A stretch of 64,000 nt of DNA from Gamarada debralockiae (taxonomy: Eukaryota > Ascomycota > Leotiomycetes > Helotiales > Hyphodiscaceae): assembly GCA_002803225.1 (NCBI GenBank), contig NXFV01001539.1, positions 1 through 64,000 on the forward strand, written 5' to 3'. The notes beneath the pieces were generated by a model. That model saw only the letters and a program-made list of their open reading frames with translations, did no database searches and had not been told where the DNA came from. The translations under genes and the position numbers were made by a program. Positions 1 through 11,193 of the stretch are shown in pieces (the first letter of the stretch is position 1; each line of letters starts with the position of its first letter).

Positions 1-177
1 CCTTAGCTTAGTTTTCTCTTGTCTTAGTATAAATACTATCATGCTTTTCTTGAGGCCTCTGTGTGGTGCTGTGACAATCAGACGATATATAACTCAGGAG
101 GTATCCCAGCACTATACAGAGGCCTCAAGAAAAGCATGATAGTATTTATACTAAGACAAGAGAAAACTAAGCTAAGG
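1..177. repeat. Long perfect inverted repeat (hairpin) from LTR sequence
   Basis: Bases 1-62 are the reverse complement of bases 116-177, with a 53-bp loop between. The arms contain the CTTAGTATAAATACTATCAT segment. The same sequence, diverged, lies inside the solo LTR at 29837-30348, so the hairpin is most simply two LTR pieces of one family in opposite orientation. The left arm may extend beyond the window edge. No coding potential was seen. Confidence 0.9.
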
Positions 178-380
178 AGAGAAGAAGAACGCTAACAAGA
201 GCTTAAGCTTATGTACAAGACTCTGCCAAGCTATACTAGACTAGTAAGAGAGGTATAGTAACTTTAAAAGAATAGATGCCTAAGACCTAAGGCGTGATAG
301 TCTTTATAATTATAACACCTCGCTTAGATCATGTGTACCCAGCGTGTTTCCATGATCACGTGAGGGCCAGGGCCGTCACA
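116..380 (-). mobile_element. LTR remnant (partial, minus orientation)
   Basis: Read on the minus strand this starts TGTGACGGCCCTGGCCCTCA at 380 and runs through the same ordered blocks as the LTR at 29837: CTAAGCGAGGT, TTATAATTATAA, CTTAGGT, TATAGCTTGGCAGAGTCTTG, then CTTAGCTTAG. It is less AT-rich than the 29837 copy, so it is probably the less mutated one. It is truncated or rearranged at 116, where it meets the inverted arm. No retrotransposon coding region is attached. Confidence 0.75.
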
Positions 381-411
381 GGAGGGTAGGGTTGCCAGAA
401 CTCAAGAAATA

Positions 412-1750
412 CTTCCTATCTACTCAAATACTTGTAGCGAAATGACCCGTACAGGGGGTCAGGAGAGACGTGCCACTCGTCCTGACTTATTGCTTCCACT
501 ACTACTTTACACTGGTTTTTATAGGCAAAATTCCGACTTTAGCATTAACGACTGACACAATAGACCTCCATTTGATCCTCAATACACCACCCGTCTTCTA
601 TATACCGGTTCCTAAACAAGCAACTAAGAGAGAGACTACTCGAGACGATAGACTAAGAATTCATACCCTTTACTATTACGCCAGCTTAATAATTGATCAA
701 ATCATCCTTCAATTGCCTTAGTTTACTGTCCGCCAAGTTGAGTACGCGCTTCAACATCCTCTTACACCCAAGAAGAAAGCCTGTGGCCGCAAAGCCTTCC
801 TTAATACTCCTCAACGCAAGTACTTAATCGATTGGGTCTACGCTTCTAAGGTCAATTAATGTATCCCTTGGTCTGAGATACTAGAAATCTCTGGGTGGGA
901 GTATAGAGAACGCGCGATTGCAGCTGCCTTCAAGAGGGAGGGGTTTGTATAGCGTAACGCCAGAACTAAGCCCCTAATCTCTAAGAAGAACTGCGTCTTC
1001 CAGCTTGAGTTGGCTCTAGAGCATGTTCTTTAGATAGACAAGCAATAGGCAAGAGTATTGTAGAGCGACGAGACGTGGGCGAAACCTAGGAGTCACAAGA
1101 AACAAAAGATTATACGCAGGATTAGCTCTGCAGAGCTATACCACCCAGATTAAATAGAGTACTCTTATAGGAAGAAGATTAGGTGGGATGTTCTAGGGTT
1201 CTATTAGTGGATTATATGGAAAGGGTCTCTACTTTTTCTGGGAGAAGGCCTAGGGGTCTATTAATAAGGAGTCTTATTGTGAATATGTACTCCCTATTAT
1301 TGCAGAGTATATGGATTCATATCCAGGGCTTCTATTTCAACAAGGTACTGCCGGAGGACACGCTGCAACTTACACTAAGCTTAAGTTCTTTGTCTAAAGG
1401 GATTGATCCTATTAAATAGCCTCCCCTTTCCCCCGATTTGAACCCTATCGAGACAGTTTGGGATTAGATGAAGGATTTGATTGCACAAATTGATCCTAAG
1501 GTATATTAAAACTACTCAAAACTTAGGAGGGCAATAATGCAAGCTTGGGAGAGTATACCAAGGGAAAGGATCCTTGAATTAGTGTCAAGACCTTCAATGA
1601 GAGCAAGATGTCAAGCTGTGATAGATCCCAACGGCATGCATACAAAATACTAAGAATCTGTTTTAAAGCGGCATAGTAGAGCATTGAAAGCACGTCGCCT
1701 ATACCCCCTGTACAGGTCATTTCGCTACAAGTATTTGGGTAGATAGGAAG
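412..1750 (+). mobile_element. Tc1/mariner-type DNA transposon, RIP-inactivated
   Basis: The element is bounded by TA at 410-411 and 1751-1752, the expected target duplication of Tc1/mariner elements. Terminal inverted repeats of about 50 bp (412-458 and 1705-1750) share CTTCCTATCTAC and CAAATACTTGTAGCGAAATG with only a few mismatches. The 1.34-kb length fits one transposase gene. The interior encodes a recognisable but stop-riddled DDE transposase on the plus strand. It lies next to the LTR remnant. Confidence 0.9.
640..1655 (+). pseudogene. Transposase relic of the 412-1750 element
   Basis: Reading through stops and a few frame changes, the plus strand gives a Tc1-type order: a basic region ending LNTPQRKYLIDWVYASKVN, then a WSDETW-like first catalytic Asp near 1070, a GSISG..GKGLYFFWEKA block near 1200-1250, a Q.GTAGGHAA block near 1340, and PPDLNPIETVWD (the third catalytic position) near 1430-1460. 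Most in-frame stops are TAG or TAA where CAG, CAA or TGG would be expected, which fits C-to-T RIP. No functional product is expected. Confidence 0.85.
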
Positions 1751-1752
1751 TA

Positions 1753-2345
1753 GTCAACAAATACTAAGCTTAATTGAGAAAATTGTCACTATAGCAACTG
1801 ACAGCACTATACTGGTAGACAGCAGGGATTCTATCTACTTCATCTCTGATGGGATACCAGCACCTGTACTCTTGACAGAGGGTTTTGCACTTGAATTAGA
1901 AAATTTTTCCATGATAGTGACAATCTCCTCCAAGTGAAACCCAAACGCCATTAATTACAAGCTGAGGCATTGTGCGGCCGTGTTGGGATTGACAGGAGCA
2001 ACCAGGGGGGCCGAGGCGGGCAACCAACAGAACGATCCGGGCATGCCAGCTTAGATCCAATTGGCGATTGCCACCTGAGCATACCTAAGATCGGGATTCC
2101 AGGCTACAGCATGTGGTGCGGCAGGACTGTGCATGTTTGCGAGAGTAGTCGGCTTGCGATGATTGGCCTTGCCACTGCGGGGAGGTGTGGAGGGTGTGTG
2201 TCTAACCAACTGTTCGCTGCCATAGTGTGGCTTTTCGAGTGCGGGAAGTCCGCTACTGTGCAGGTGGACAGATCTCTCGATCCACGTCTGTAGAGACGAG
2301 CCGACAGATCTCGATCGCCCTCTCGATCGACAAGACTACTCCGTG
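1753..2345. other. Non-coding stretch between two transposons
   Basis: Nothing convincing is encoded here. An 11-bp inverted repeat (ATTGTCACTAT near 1782 and its complement near 1913) encloses about 120 bp and may be a small decayed terminal-repeat element. Bases 1970-2290 are GC-rich and contain a 107-codon open frame with no recognisable motif, which is probably fortuitous. Confidence 0.5.
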
Positions 2346-3984
2346 CGAAGAATTATTTCAAAAGTCTTGAACCCTTGTGAATTACCCCCTCGTAAAGTAC
2401 AGGGGTTCTTGACAGGGATTTCCCAAATAGGAAATAGTGAGTTTTGTAAAGGCAGTCTATTTGAGGATATACTTCTAATTATCTTGTTCAGGCTCAACTA
2501 GATCAGCTCCAACTTCCATCTCGTACGAAAACTAACTCCTGCTGACCCTCCCATATAATCTCTACCTTCAAGTTTTATTATCTCTTCAATATGAGTCTAG
2601 ATTCGATCAACCTTATACTAAATTCGCTCCTGATCAAGACTCTCCCAATATTCTAACCACTTCTTCTTAACTCCTTCTTTGATGTACAAGCACCTCTTTT
2701 TGTAGTCTGTTGTTTTATCTACTACCACGTAGGCTCAATTGCATTAAGGTCAGGTGAATTCCCAGGCCAGAGAAACCTCTGAACCTTCCAAAAAATCAAA
2801 GATCGGTTCAAAGTATTGTGACGTATAACAAGGAGCCCCATCTTCTTGAACAATCGTCTGAGGATAGGTAAGTGTATGGCGTTTAGCGAAGGTAAGAGCT
2901 TCTTAAGAATCGCCTCTTGATAACTCTACCAATCGATCCTCTCTTTACTTTCCTTATCTCATACGAACACACTAGTCTTTGTATACTTCCAAATTGGCTT
3001 CTTCCTTAGCATATTTATCAACCCAACACGCCGTATACTAGTCGTTATCTCTCACATCCTTCGATTAGAACCCTCAATTGCCTGATTCCGGGCTTTTAAG
3101 TCGATAGCGGCAGCTTTCCGCTCCGCTACTGTTTCGTCCTTCCAAATATGACATAGGCCCTTCTCGCACTGTAGTATGAGAAACACCTTTAAAATATGAA
3201 CTCCTTAGAACCCTTCTAGCGACATACAGTGAGTATTAAACCCTTCGTCAGCCCGTCTCTTGACCCGGAGCCTTCCCCGTCGATGACCTAATACTGCACT
3301 TGTCTCGTCTGTCCAAATCACGTTCCTCCAATCGAAATTCTTATGCTTGAGCCAGAAGTCTAGCCTCTTTTGTTTCATCTCTTTTATTAAAGCTGGCTTA
3401 ACTGTATGCTTGACAGATCGATAACCCCTCCTCTTAAGAAACCGCCAGACTGTAGCAGGACAGGCTTTTACTCCAGATTTAGTTGAGTTCAGCTGCTGAG
3501 TATTGAGTCGTAGAATTCTTCTCAAGTGACTTAAGGATCTTCTTTTGAGCCTGATCTTGTAGGACAGTTGGTCGACCGGTTCGAGTTTTATTGCCACATA
3601 TTGGGCGAGAATATGAAGAAAACAGGTGGGTTGAAACCGTGTTCTCGCGCAATACGCCTATACCGTTTGAGGGTTAATATACTGACGTTCATCCAATCGA
3701 ATATCTCCGCTGGTTTGACCCTATATTCGTAGAGTGTAAGAGCTTGCACGCGTACGCCAATATCGTAGTTGATTGGAGACATTGTGGTGGAGGTGTAGAT
3801 ACGTATTGATACTGAATTGAGGCTAATAGAAGTTAGAAATCGAAGTATTTCGTACGAAAGAGCCATTTAAAATCCTCACTATTTCCTATTTGGGGAAAAC
3901 CCTGTTAAGAGTTCCTGTCAAGAACCCCTGTATTTTACAAGGGGGTAATTGACAAGGGTCCAGGCCTTTGGAAATAATCCTTCG
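2346..3984 (-). mobile_element. Second Tc1-like DNA transposon with long TIRs, inactivated
   Basis: The ends 2346-2444 and 3866-3984 are imperfect inverted repeats of about 100 bp: GAA(G/T)GATTATTT-like outer ends, then CAATTACCCCCT, ACAGGGGTTCTTGACAGG and CAAATAGGAAATAGTGAG. The right copy has about 10 extra bases inside the repeat. The flank is TA on the right and TG on the left, compatible with a mutated TA duplication. The family differs from the 412-1750 element in its termini and transposase. Confidence 0.85.
2460..3782 (-). pseudogene. Tc1-type transposase relic of the 2346-3984 element
   Basis: From an ATG at 3782 the minus strand begins MSPINYDIGVRVQALTLYEY and contains a helix-turn-helix (AEIFDWMNVSILTLKRYRR). 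A frame change near 3595 leads to a second helical domain and then DWRNVIWTDETSAVLGHRRG, the first catalytic Asp region. After stops near 3200 come QTIVQEDGAPCYTS (second Asp) near 2850 and a remnant of the third acidic motif near 2750. At least one frameshift and several stop codons break it. Confidence 0.85.
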
Positions 3985-4602
3985 TACACTCGGTTCGGAT
4001 TGCACATGCAAAAGAGATCGGGAGATCAGCAGATGGGGACGTTGATCTCCCCCACATCCATGATGGATCATACCTGTAAGATTCCACTGCACGGCCAATT
4101 AGTGCGTCTTCCCGCCCGCCCACTGCTGCTCACCTATACCCTCCCCTAATCAAATTAGAATGCTTGCTTCTTGATAGTATAAGGTAAATGTTGTAACCTG
4201 AGAGGTTCTTGTCGTTAATCGTTATGGTGTCATATTCCGAAGTGTTTTAGCCTTTTGATTGGCTATAAATACCTTGTTGTTGACTAAAAGTACCGTGAGA
4301 AGTAGTGTTATAGCTCCCATAAAAACCGGATGATTACGATTTGATCAGGAGAGTACATATAGTAGTGATTGATTCAATCAAGGAGTCCCGAGCTTATCTG
4401 AGGCGTGCTTTATTGAACAAAGGCGATTTTTTGGTGCTCCACTGTAAATTTAGGGTTAGCGAGTGAAGGCCTGAGACCCATCTTTCGAGCTGTATCCTAT
4501 CTCATTGTGATCCTACTCTTACCTAATTAATTACCTCACAAAGCATCTTCCCCGAATCCAGTAACTCTAAGAGTCAATATTTTGTCCCCAAATCACCATC
4601 AA
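3985..4602. other. Intergenic; flank of transposon and NmrA-like gene promoter
   Basis: No gene is seen. Open frames of 60-70 codons around 3950-4150 overlap the transposon end and carry no motif. The segment from about 4200 should hold the promoter of the gene starting at 4603, but no clear TATA box was identified. Confidence 0.5.
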
Positions 4603-5588
4603 ATGATTATAATCAAGCATGTTGCCTTGGCCGGTGTAAGTTCCTGTCAATCGAACCATTTGATGGATTATCCATTAACAACGATGAATAGGCTACTGGC
4701 AACCTTGGCACTAGAGTCTTAGACGAGTTATTCAAGTCGGGGGACTTCATAGTCACCGTCCTAAAGCGCGTCGGATCTGAAACCACGTTTCCCGCACATA
4801 TAAAAGTCGTGGAAGTGGACTACGATTCATTGGAGAGGCTCACAGTCGCTCTGGGAGGACAGGATGCCGTCATCTGTGCCTTTGGTATGGGGACGGATGC
4901 CTCAGTTCATAACCAACTTATCGACGCTGCTATTGCCGCAAACGTCAAGCGTTTTATCCCCAGTGAATTTTCCTTCGACATCCTGAACAGTCTTGTCCGA
5001 CAGCTTCCGATCTTCGAAAACAAGCTCAAAGTAATGAACCATCTAGAGGAAAGAACCCGGAAATCGGAGATGACATACACATATGTTATCAATTCAGCAT
5101 TCTTGGACTGGGGTCTTCAACACAACTTTATCCTCGATATTTCGCAGTGCAAGCCCACAATTTTTGGCAGCGGCGACGAGCTCTTCAGTATCACAACCAT
5201 GAGCACAGCTGCCAAAGCCACACTTGGGGTCTTGAAACACTATGGCGAGACGAAGAACCGAGCTGTTTACATTCATGATGCGGTCGTCTCCCAGAATATG
5301 CTCTTAGATATTGCGAAGAAATACATACCAGGCAAGGCATGGGAGCCTATGCATGTTACCCTTGCAAAATTGAAAGCGGACTCGGACTCAAATCTTGACA
5401 AGGGAATTTATGACTTGTCTACTTTGTATTCGTATCTCTTTGTAGCGCTTTTTGCCGAGGGTTATGGTGGCCGACTTGAACCCACGGACAATGAGCTCTT
5501 TGGCATAAAGGAAATGACTGAAGATGAGGTCGAGGAGGTAGTGAAGGCGCACTTACCCCATATAGCTACCCATTACTACCTTCCATAG
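4603..5588 (+). CDS. NmrA-like / isoflavone-reductase-type NAD(P)-binding oxidoreductase
   Basis: Two exons, 4603-4635 and 4692-5588, give 309 residues; the intron at 4636-4691 has a GTAAGT donor. Splicing joins HVALAG to ATGNLGTRVL and restores the Rossmann dinucleotide motif AGATGNLG at residues 10-17, which fixes the start. The middle holds FGMGTDASVHNQLIDAA and the RFIPSEF strand typical of the NmrA/isoflavone-reductase (CipA-like) family; the C-terminal part carries SFHD/YIHDAVVSQ-type substrate-domain sequence. Family members are cytosolic NADPH-dependent reductases or NAD(P)-sensing regulators, and the substrate cannot be read from sequence. It stands alone beside transposons and appears intact. 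Confidence 0.85.
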
Positions 5589-6110
5589 ACTTTACAAAAA
5601 TGTCTAGGCATGAAGATGAGTGATAAGCATCGTGGCTTGCGTGACTTCACAGGTAATTTCAGTTACGTGTGGGCCACAGTTGCTATAAAGATCGAGACAG
5701 ATGCCATTCTTTAGCGTTCCGCATATTAAATTAGGGAAAAGAATGGAGGAGTGCAGAGGGGTGCAGTTCTCCTAAATGGGAAATAAGAAAAATGCACAGT
5801 GGCAGAAGAATCCAAGTGCAGTCTAGCCAACCTTCTTATGAGCTTAGTCGGCCAAGTTCAAACAATAAGAAATTCCATCCTTTCCCGCATGCGTAAAAGC
5901 TGATATTTAATAGGTTTATGGCTGGAATTCACATGGGCTGGTGTAATCAGACAGTGGAACTTCATAAAAGGTTGTTTGGGGGAACGCCTAGAATGAGACT
6001 GTGATATTTCTAACCTAGAAAGCAACAACAGCCTACAATCCCTGTGAGACATATTCAGCCTAGCTTGAGACACGAATCTTTTCAACCGCCAGTAAAATCA
6101 GTGCTCCATC
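5589..6110. other. Intergenic between convergent genes
   Basis: This is the shared 3' region of the NmrA-like gene (plus) and RTG2 (minus). A 75-codon minus-strand open frame (5858-6085) has no recognisable motif and is treated as chance. Confidence 0.6.
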
Positions 6111-8069
6111 CTAAGGTAGCAGATCTTCTTCTACTGCTACCTTAACAGCCATTCCCCACCCGTTTCTCCCCCCGATCCAATTTTTTCTCTTCCCTACCTT
6201 TTCTACGACTCCTACGCCATCCTCTAATGCCTCCTTCAACTTCATCGGGTCGTTCTCTACCTTTTCGATAGAAATCGTCAACTTCAAGCCGTCTTCGGTC
6301 CCTTCCTCCCCCAAATCTGTTGCCCACATGGCCGAAAGTCTTACTCGAGGCTTCTTCTGGTCGATAAATCCCGCAGGGTATAATGAGCTTATCAAGAATC
6401 CAATCTTCCCTATGTATCGTGTCCACCATACGGCTTCCGCGGTCAAGAGCTGGCTGAGCCTCATCTTGAAATCGACCTCTCGCGGTGGTAGCACACCCCA
6501 ATACCTCTCTTCAAGCATTAGTGCAAGGAGTGCTCGGTCAGAGTGAGAAATGCCGTGAGAAGTTGACAATAGACCTGTGCTGGTGCTATAGAGGGCGGCC
6601 GTCGAGGATGTTTCTTTGGACATGACCGAGTGTACGTAGAGCACGTTGGCCAGAGCGCGGATCACATAGGTACCTATCGATTCTGGAAATCTTTTGGCGT
6701 CTGTCGTTGAGGATGCAGGGATTGCGCATAGCAGAAGATCGCTAATAGCTACTGCGGAAGGTCGCGCATATGGTGCAGTCGCAACCTCAAGTGGGTTCTG
6801 CCTGCGAATGTTCGGCGGAAGCTCCTGAAAGAGAATGCCCTCACGAACCCCGCCTTGACAAAAATGAGCTTCTTTGATGCCATGGGGCAACGCTTTAGCA
6901 AGCACATTGACTAAGAACGCAACGGCAGGAACCTGTGCACGGCGTCGGTCCGAGACTCGGAAGATTTGACGTGCAGTCTTCGCCACCTTCTTTAGGGCTT
7001 CCGTATCTTCGAAATGTGCCTTTTGCGCTGAGAAGCCATTAATAAGTGAGATTGGATAGTGGTAACCATGCACCTGGCTTTGATATAGAAGCAAATAACC
7101 CCAACCGCGGAAACCGCCGCCAGATAGGTAGAGTGGGAAGCCGCCCTCACTCCTAGCCTTTCCAATAAGCACCTTGGGGATCTCAAGCTTCTTGTATGCG
7201 TCTAAGAAGTTCATCTTCATCTCTTCGCGAAACTTATCTATAGCTCGTTCAGCCTCGTCCTTCCCTTTTCCTGCCGTCAACTCCTCCAACCTTCTCGTTA
7301 GTGCTGCTGCTCCGTATGGGAAACTGATGGCGCCCCTCGGACTAGTTTGGACAAGGCCTTCTTGCACCATCATCCACGAAATCTGCGTGCTCCCGCCCCC
7401 AAGATCCATGACTAGACCCTGCATGTCTGAGAAACTGCTTGCGATCCCTAAGGCTCCAACCTTTCCCTCATCTTCCTTTGCCAGCATTTCTATAGTCAAG
7501 CCGGTAGCCCTTTTGACTTCTTCGCGAAATTCGCGAGAATTGATGGCTGTTCGCGTCGCTTCGGTAGCGAGGATGCGGATAGCATTTCCGGGGACCCCAA
7601 GATCAGTACAAATGATCTGGAATCGGAGAATGGCAGCGATGACAGCTCGGATCGTGGAAGAAGGAATAGGGATGTGGCGACCTGTTTTAGGGTCGAATTG
7701 TGCGTCGAAAAGGGATATGTCGATGCGGTGAACATGGAGAGTGGGAAGTATGCGGGATGTAGGAGGTGACAGGTCAGAGACTGAGAAACGGATGCCATTA
7801 CTCCAGGGAGAGATATAGTGTTAGCTATGCCTTGAAAACAAACTGCGTGGTGTTCCTAGAGAGGGATATCTCTGTAGAAATTTATGGCCAAAACAAGGTT
7901 GAGTGAAGACACTTTAAGATTGGTTACAAAGGGAAGTGGGGTACTCCTACCTCCCCATATCAACCACTGCGCGAAGGTACGACTGTTGGTCCTGTATTTG
8001 TTGTCCATTCTCTGAAAACTCAGAGATCCGCTGGGAGACTTTCAGAAGAAATTCAGGACCGCCCCCCAT
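6111..8069 (-). CDS. RTG2: Retrograde regulation protein 2 (Ppx/GppA phosphatase family)
   Basis: Two exons on the minus strand, 8069-7951 and 7800-6111, with an intron at 7801-7950; 602 residues. The start MGGGPEFLLK at 8069 is the first in-frame ATG, and the junction rebuilds VVDMGSNGIRFS, the phosphate-1 motif of the ASKHA fold. DLGGGSTQISWM is the phosphate-2 motif. SGGGFRGWGYLLL follows mid-protein, and the C-terminal half is the Rtg2-type extension. In yeast, Rtg2 senses mitochondrial dysfunction and relieves Mks1 inhibition of Rtg1/Rtg3; in fungi generally this is the single Ppx/GppA protein. Length and motifs are normal for the family. Confidence 0.93.
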
Positions 8070-9044
8070 ATCGACTAGTGAACAATATCCAAATGTCTGT
8101 GGAGTTTAAGAAGCTGTGGCTCCGTGTTTTATTGGGAAAAAAGGAGGTTTTAACAATGGGACAGACACAAGCAATTTTTCAGATGATTTCGAAGCATAGT
8201 AAGCGTAAACTTATCAGCGACAACTATGAACAGCAGCCGTTAAGGCCGAGGTGAACTTAGTCGAAACCCTCGTGTCGCCATCCTTCAAATGCTCTGATAG
8301 GAACAGAGTGAGGACTGCTAGCCCTACCTCCACGCTAAAATGGAGTTAACGGCAACTGAACGAGGCGAGTGCATCAGACATAGACACAGGATGAGGATGT
8401 TGCTTGATTGCTTGGCAAGTGAATCTCAATTCGTCCCACTGCAAATATGTTTATATTGTGTTACATGTGATTAAGCATGTGGCGACCTCAAGCTAAGTAT
8501 GCATGTAATTTCTTTCGATAACTTCAGGTGAAATTAGGCTATGTGTGCGATTGCAGCTGAGTGGTAGGCCATTTTCTGAGATCGATCCAGTCAGAATCCA
8601 AGCCTAATTAGCGTCCCACTACAGCATATGCATGAAATGTTTGGGGCATGCCTTCAGTACAGGATGGTTGCCCGCACGCTAATCTGCAGCGAAGCGAAAA
8701 CTGACGCCCGCAGTGGATCGAGTGTATTGCCGGGGCCAAAATGTTCGAGACCATGGCCTTGGCGTTGGGCGTCTACTTCTTCCAAGACCGAGAAATATGG
8801 CAGGCATCCTGTGCGCCTTGGGATTGGCCGATGATAGGTGATCCCAGGTTAATTGGATTTCTCAACCTCGCGCCAATCCACTCGTCCATCTTCGCCGTCT
8901 GCCTTTTTGCAGCCAATTTTCCCCCCTGACAAAACGCCTGTCAATGCCTCACAGGTGCACATGCTTCGGCGTCCCACCCTCATAGTATGAGGACATGCCA
9001 ATGAATGCGCCTCTTATCCCTAAAACACAAAATTCGCATCCATC
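8070..9044. promoter_or_regulatory. Divergent intergenic region between RTG2 and the CAX gene
   Basis: About 1 kb separates the outward-facing starts at 8069 (minus) and 9045 (plus), so both promoters must lie here. Two overlapping 62-68 codon frames near 8630-8930 show no domain. No specific binding site is claimed. Confidence 0.5.
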
Positions 9045-10462
9045 ATGAGCGACGATGAGAATACGCTTCTCCTGGGAGGAGCTCAGGGACGGAACCCGCT
9101 CTGGAAAGATAATAGGCTTTACGTACGATGGCCTGTGAACACCTGCCGCCTTATTTGGCTTACTGCTGCGAGCAGCTACGTTAATATTCTTCTCGCTTTT
9201 GTTCCTTTGGGTACTATTGCTGGGGCGTGCTCGTGGAATCCAACTACGATCTTTATGCTTAATTTCTTGGCTATCATACCACTCTCGGTACTCCTTACTT
9301 TTGTGCTTGCCGAGCTGTCAGCTGAGCTAGCCCCAATATGGAAAGGGTTACTTGGTGCGATGCTCACAAACTCGGTGAAATTAATTGTGAGTTTGTATAG
9401 ATCCGGGCACTAGTAGGCAAGAGCAAACAATTGATGGATACTAGATAAACGCCGTTGCTGTTAACCACAATCAGATTCGGATTGTACAATCCTGCATACT
9501 TGGCAGTGTCCTGTCCAATATCCTTTTTGTACGTGTCTATATCTTCTCATAATCGGGCGCAGCTAATAACCTAGGTCCTTGGCTGTTGTTTCCTAGCTGG
9601 TGGTATCAGAAGCCGAGAATCAAATTTCAACACCACTGCAGCGTCGACAATGTCTTTATTAATGGTCGTTGCATCTGTCTCTCTCTTTATTCCTGCAACT
9701 ATCGATGTTGCGCTCCACAACTCCCAATCTGGCCCAAGAGATATAATTGTGGCGTTGTCCCGGGGCACTGCTATCATCCTGCTCGTTCTCTACATCTTGT
9801 ATCTCTATTTCCGACTCAATTCGCATGCCAGTCTTTTCGACGATGAACAAACGCAAAGACCCGAAGAAGAGGGACACCCGGGTCAGACCCTATCACCAGT
9901 TGCCTCATTAATTGCCTTGGTTATTGTCATGGTCCTCGTCGCCAATTGTGCACACTTCCTAATGGGTAGCGTTGACTCCCTCATCAAAACAAAGCATATA
10001 AGCAAAACTTTCATCGGTCTCATACTCCTGCCCATCCTCGGAAATAGTAAGGAGCGCGTTACGGCCATATCTGTTGCTTATAGAGGTACGATGGATGTCG
10101 GGATTGATGTCACGATTGGCAGCAGCATACATATTGTTCTCTTTGTCACTCCTTTTCTCGTCATCCTCAGCTGGATCAAGCATACTGCTGTCCCGATGAC
10201 GCTTCACTTCCAAGGCTTTGAGACTATCGTATTCTTCGTGAGCGTGCTGCTCATCAACGGTCTGATACGGGATGGAAAGAGTAATTATTTCGAAGGATGC
10301 ATGTGTCTGGGAACGTATGTTCACTGGCTAATAAGATAACTGTCTAACCCCACTAATATTGTGACGAGTAGTTATATTATAATCGCTCTGGCTTTTCGCT
10401 TATACCCCGACGGTTCTGGGGATGTGGAAACGGTATTCAGTAGCCTCTTCGGCACTTATTGA
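9045..10462 (+). CDS. CAX-type Ca2+/H+ antiporter paralogue with altered active site
   Basis: Four exons, 9045-9386, 9445-9528, 9575-10314 and 10372-10462, give 418 residues with about 11 hydrophobic helices. The fold is that of vacuolar Vcx1/CAX exchangers: FVPLGTIAGACSW, LNFLAIIPLSVLLTFVLAELSAEL, QIRIVQSCILGSVLSNILFVLGCCFLAGG, GSSIHIVLFVTPFLVIL. In the first alpha repeat the family GNAVELI motif reads TNSVKLI, with Lys112 where the transport Glu is expected. In the second, GNAAEH reads GNSKER (Glu302 kept, His to Arg). Splicing is intact, so this is an open but probably impaired or re-purposed paralogue. A second, canonical CAX gene elsewhere in the genome is expected. Confidence 0.85.
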
Positions 10463-11193
10463 GAGTGCCCTTTGGCTCCCCTTCCCTATGTGTGTATGAC
10501 ATACAGTCGAAACAGGTTATAACGTCTACATTGTCATACCACTAATTAAAACATATTGTATACTTTATTCAAAGTTCACTCCCCTGTCTGCAGACTAGGC
10601 AGATATTCGACCTTGTATAAAGGTAACTTTATCGCAGGTGACTAGTATCTACGCTTTATGGGAAACCGTAACTAAGTAATGCTAGTCGCTTCTAAGCCTC
10701 CTCTCATGCAATATCAATTAATATCTCATGAGATCAAGCCGTCTGCGATTTAGTCCACACCAATTGGCCAAACTTATGGACTGAATAGCGTACACACTAA
10801 CTTCTCCGCTTTGTCCAGACCCGCTCCGAGGGCAGAATCTCTAGATAGGTTCCTACAATGTATATAACAGACCTTTTTCTATTCTACGTTCTATTTCATG
10901 TCAGCAGAGCAGCCTGTGTTCATGGAGAATTTACAATAAATCCAGGCTATCTTCAGCTCTGAATTTCCCTTTAATTTCTTCTTGAAGTGCTCAGTGTTGA
11001 CGCACTTATGTTAAAAAAATTGTTGCTTCATTCATGATTGATTAAAGTTATAGCGCAAATGAGAGCAATAGATTATTAAATGCTAAAGAGAACCCCTCTG
11101 TTATAATCAAATTCGTTAAAGAAATTATCCAATAAGCGCATATGAAAATTCCGATGCTGTTATTGACAAAAGCAGATAGATAGCAAGGGAAGG
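10463..11193. other. Intergenic, AT-rich, convergent 3' regions
   Basis: No gene is seen. It separates the 3' ends of the CAX gene (plus) and the oleate hydratase-like gene (minus). The base composition is AT-rich and no repeat was recognised. Confidence 0.6.

Noticed and set aside
1970..2293. 107-codon open frame in GC-rich sequence
   Set aside because: No motif, lies between two dead transposons, and composition alone explains its length.
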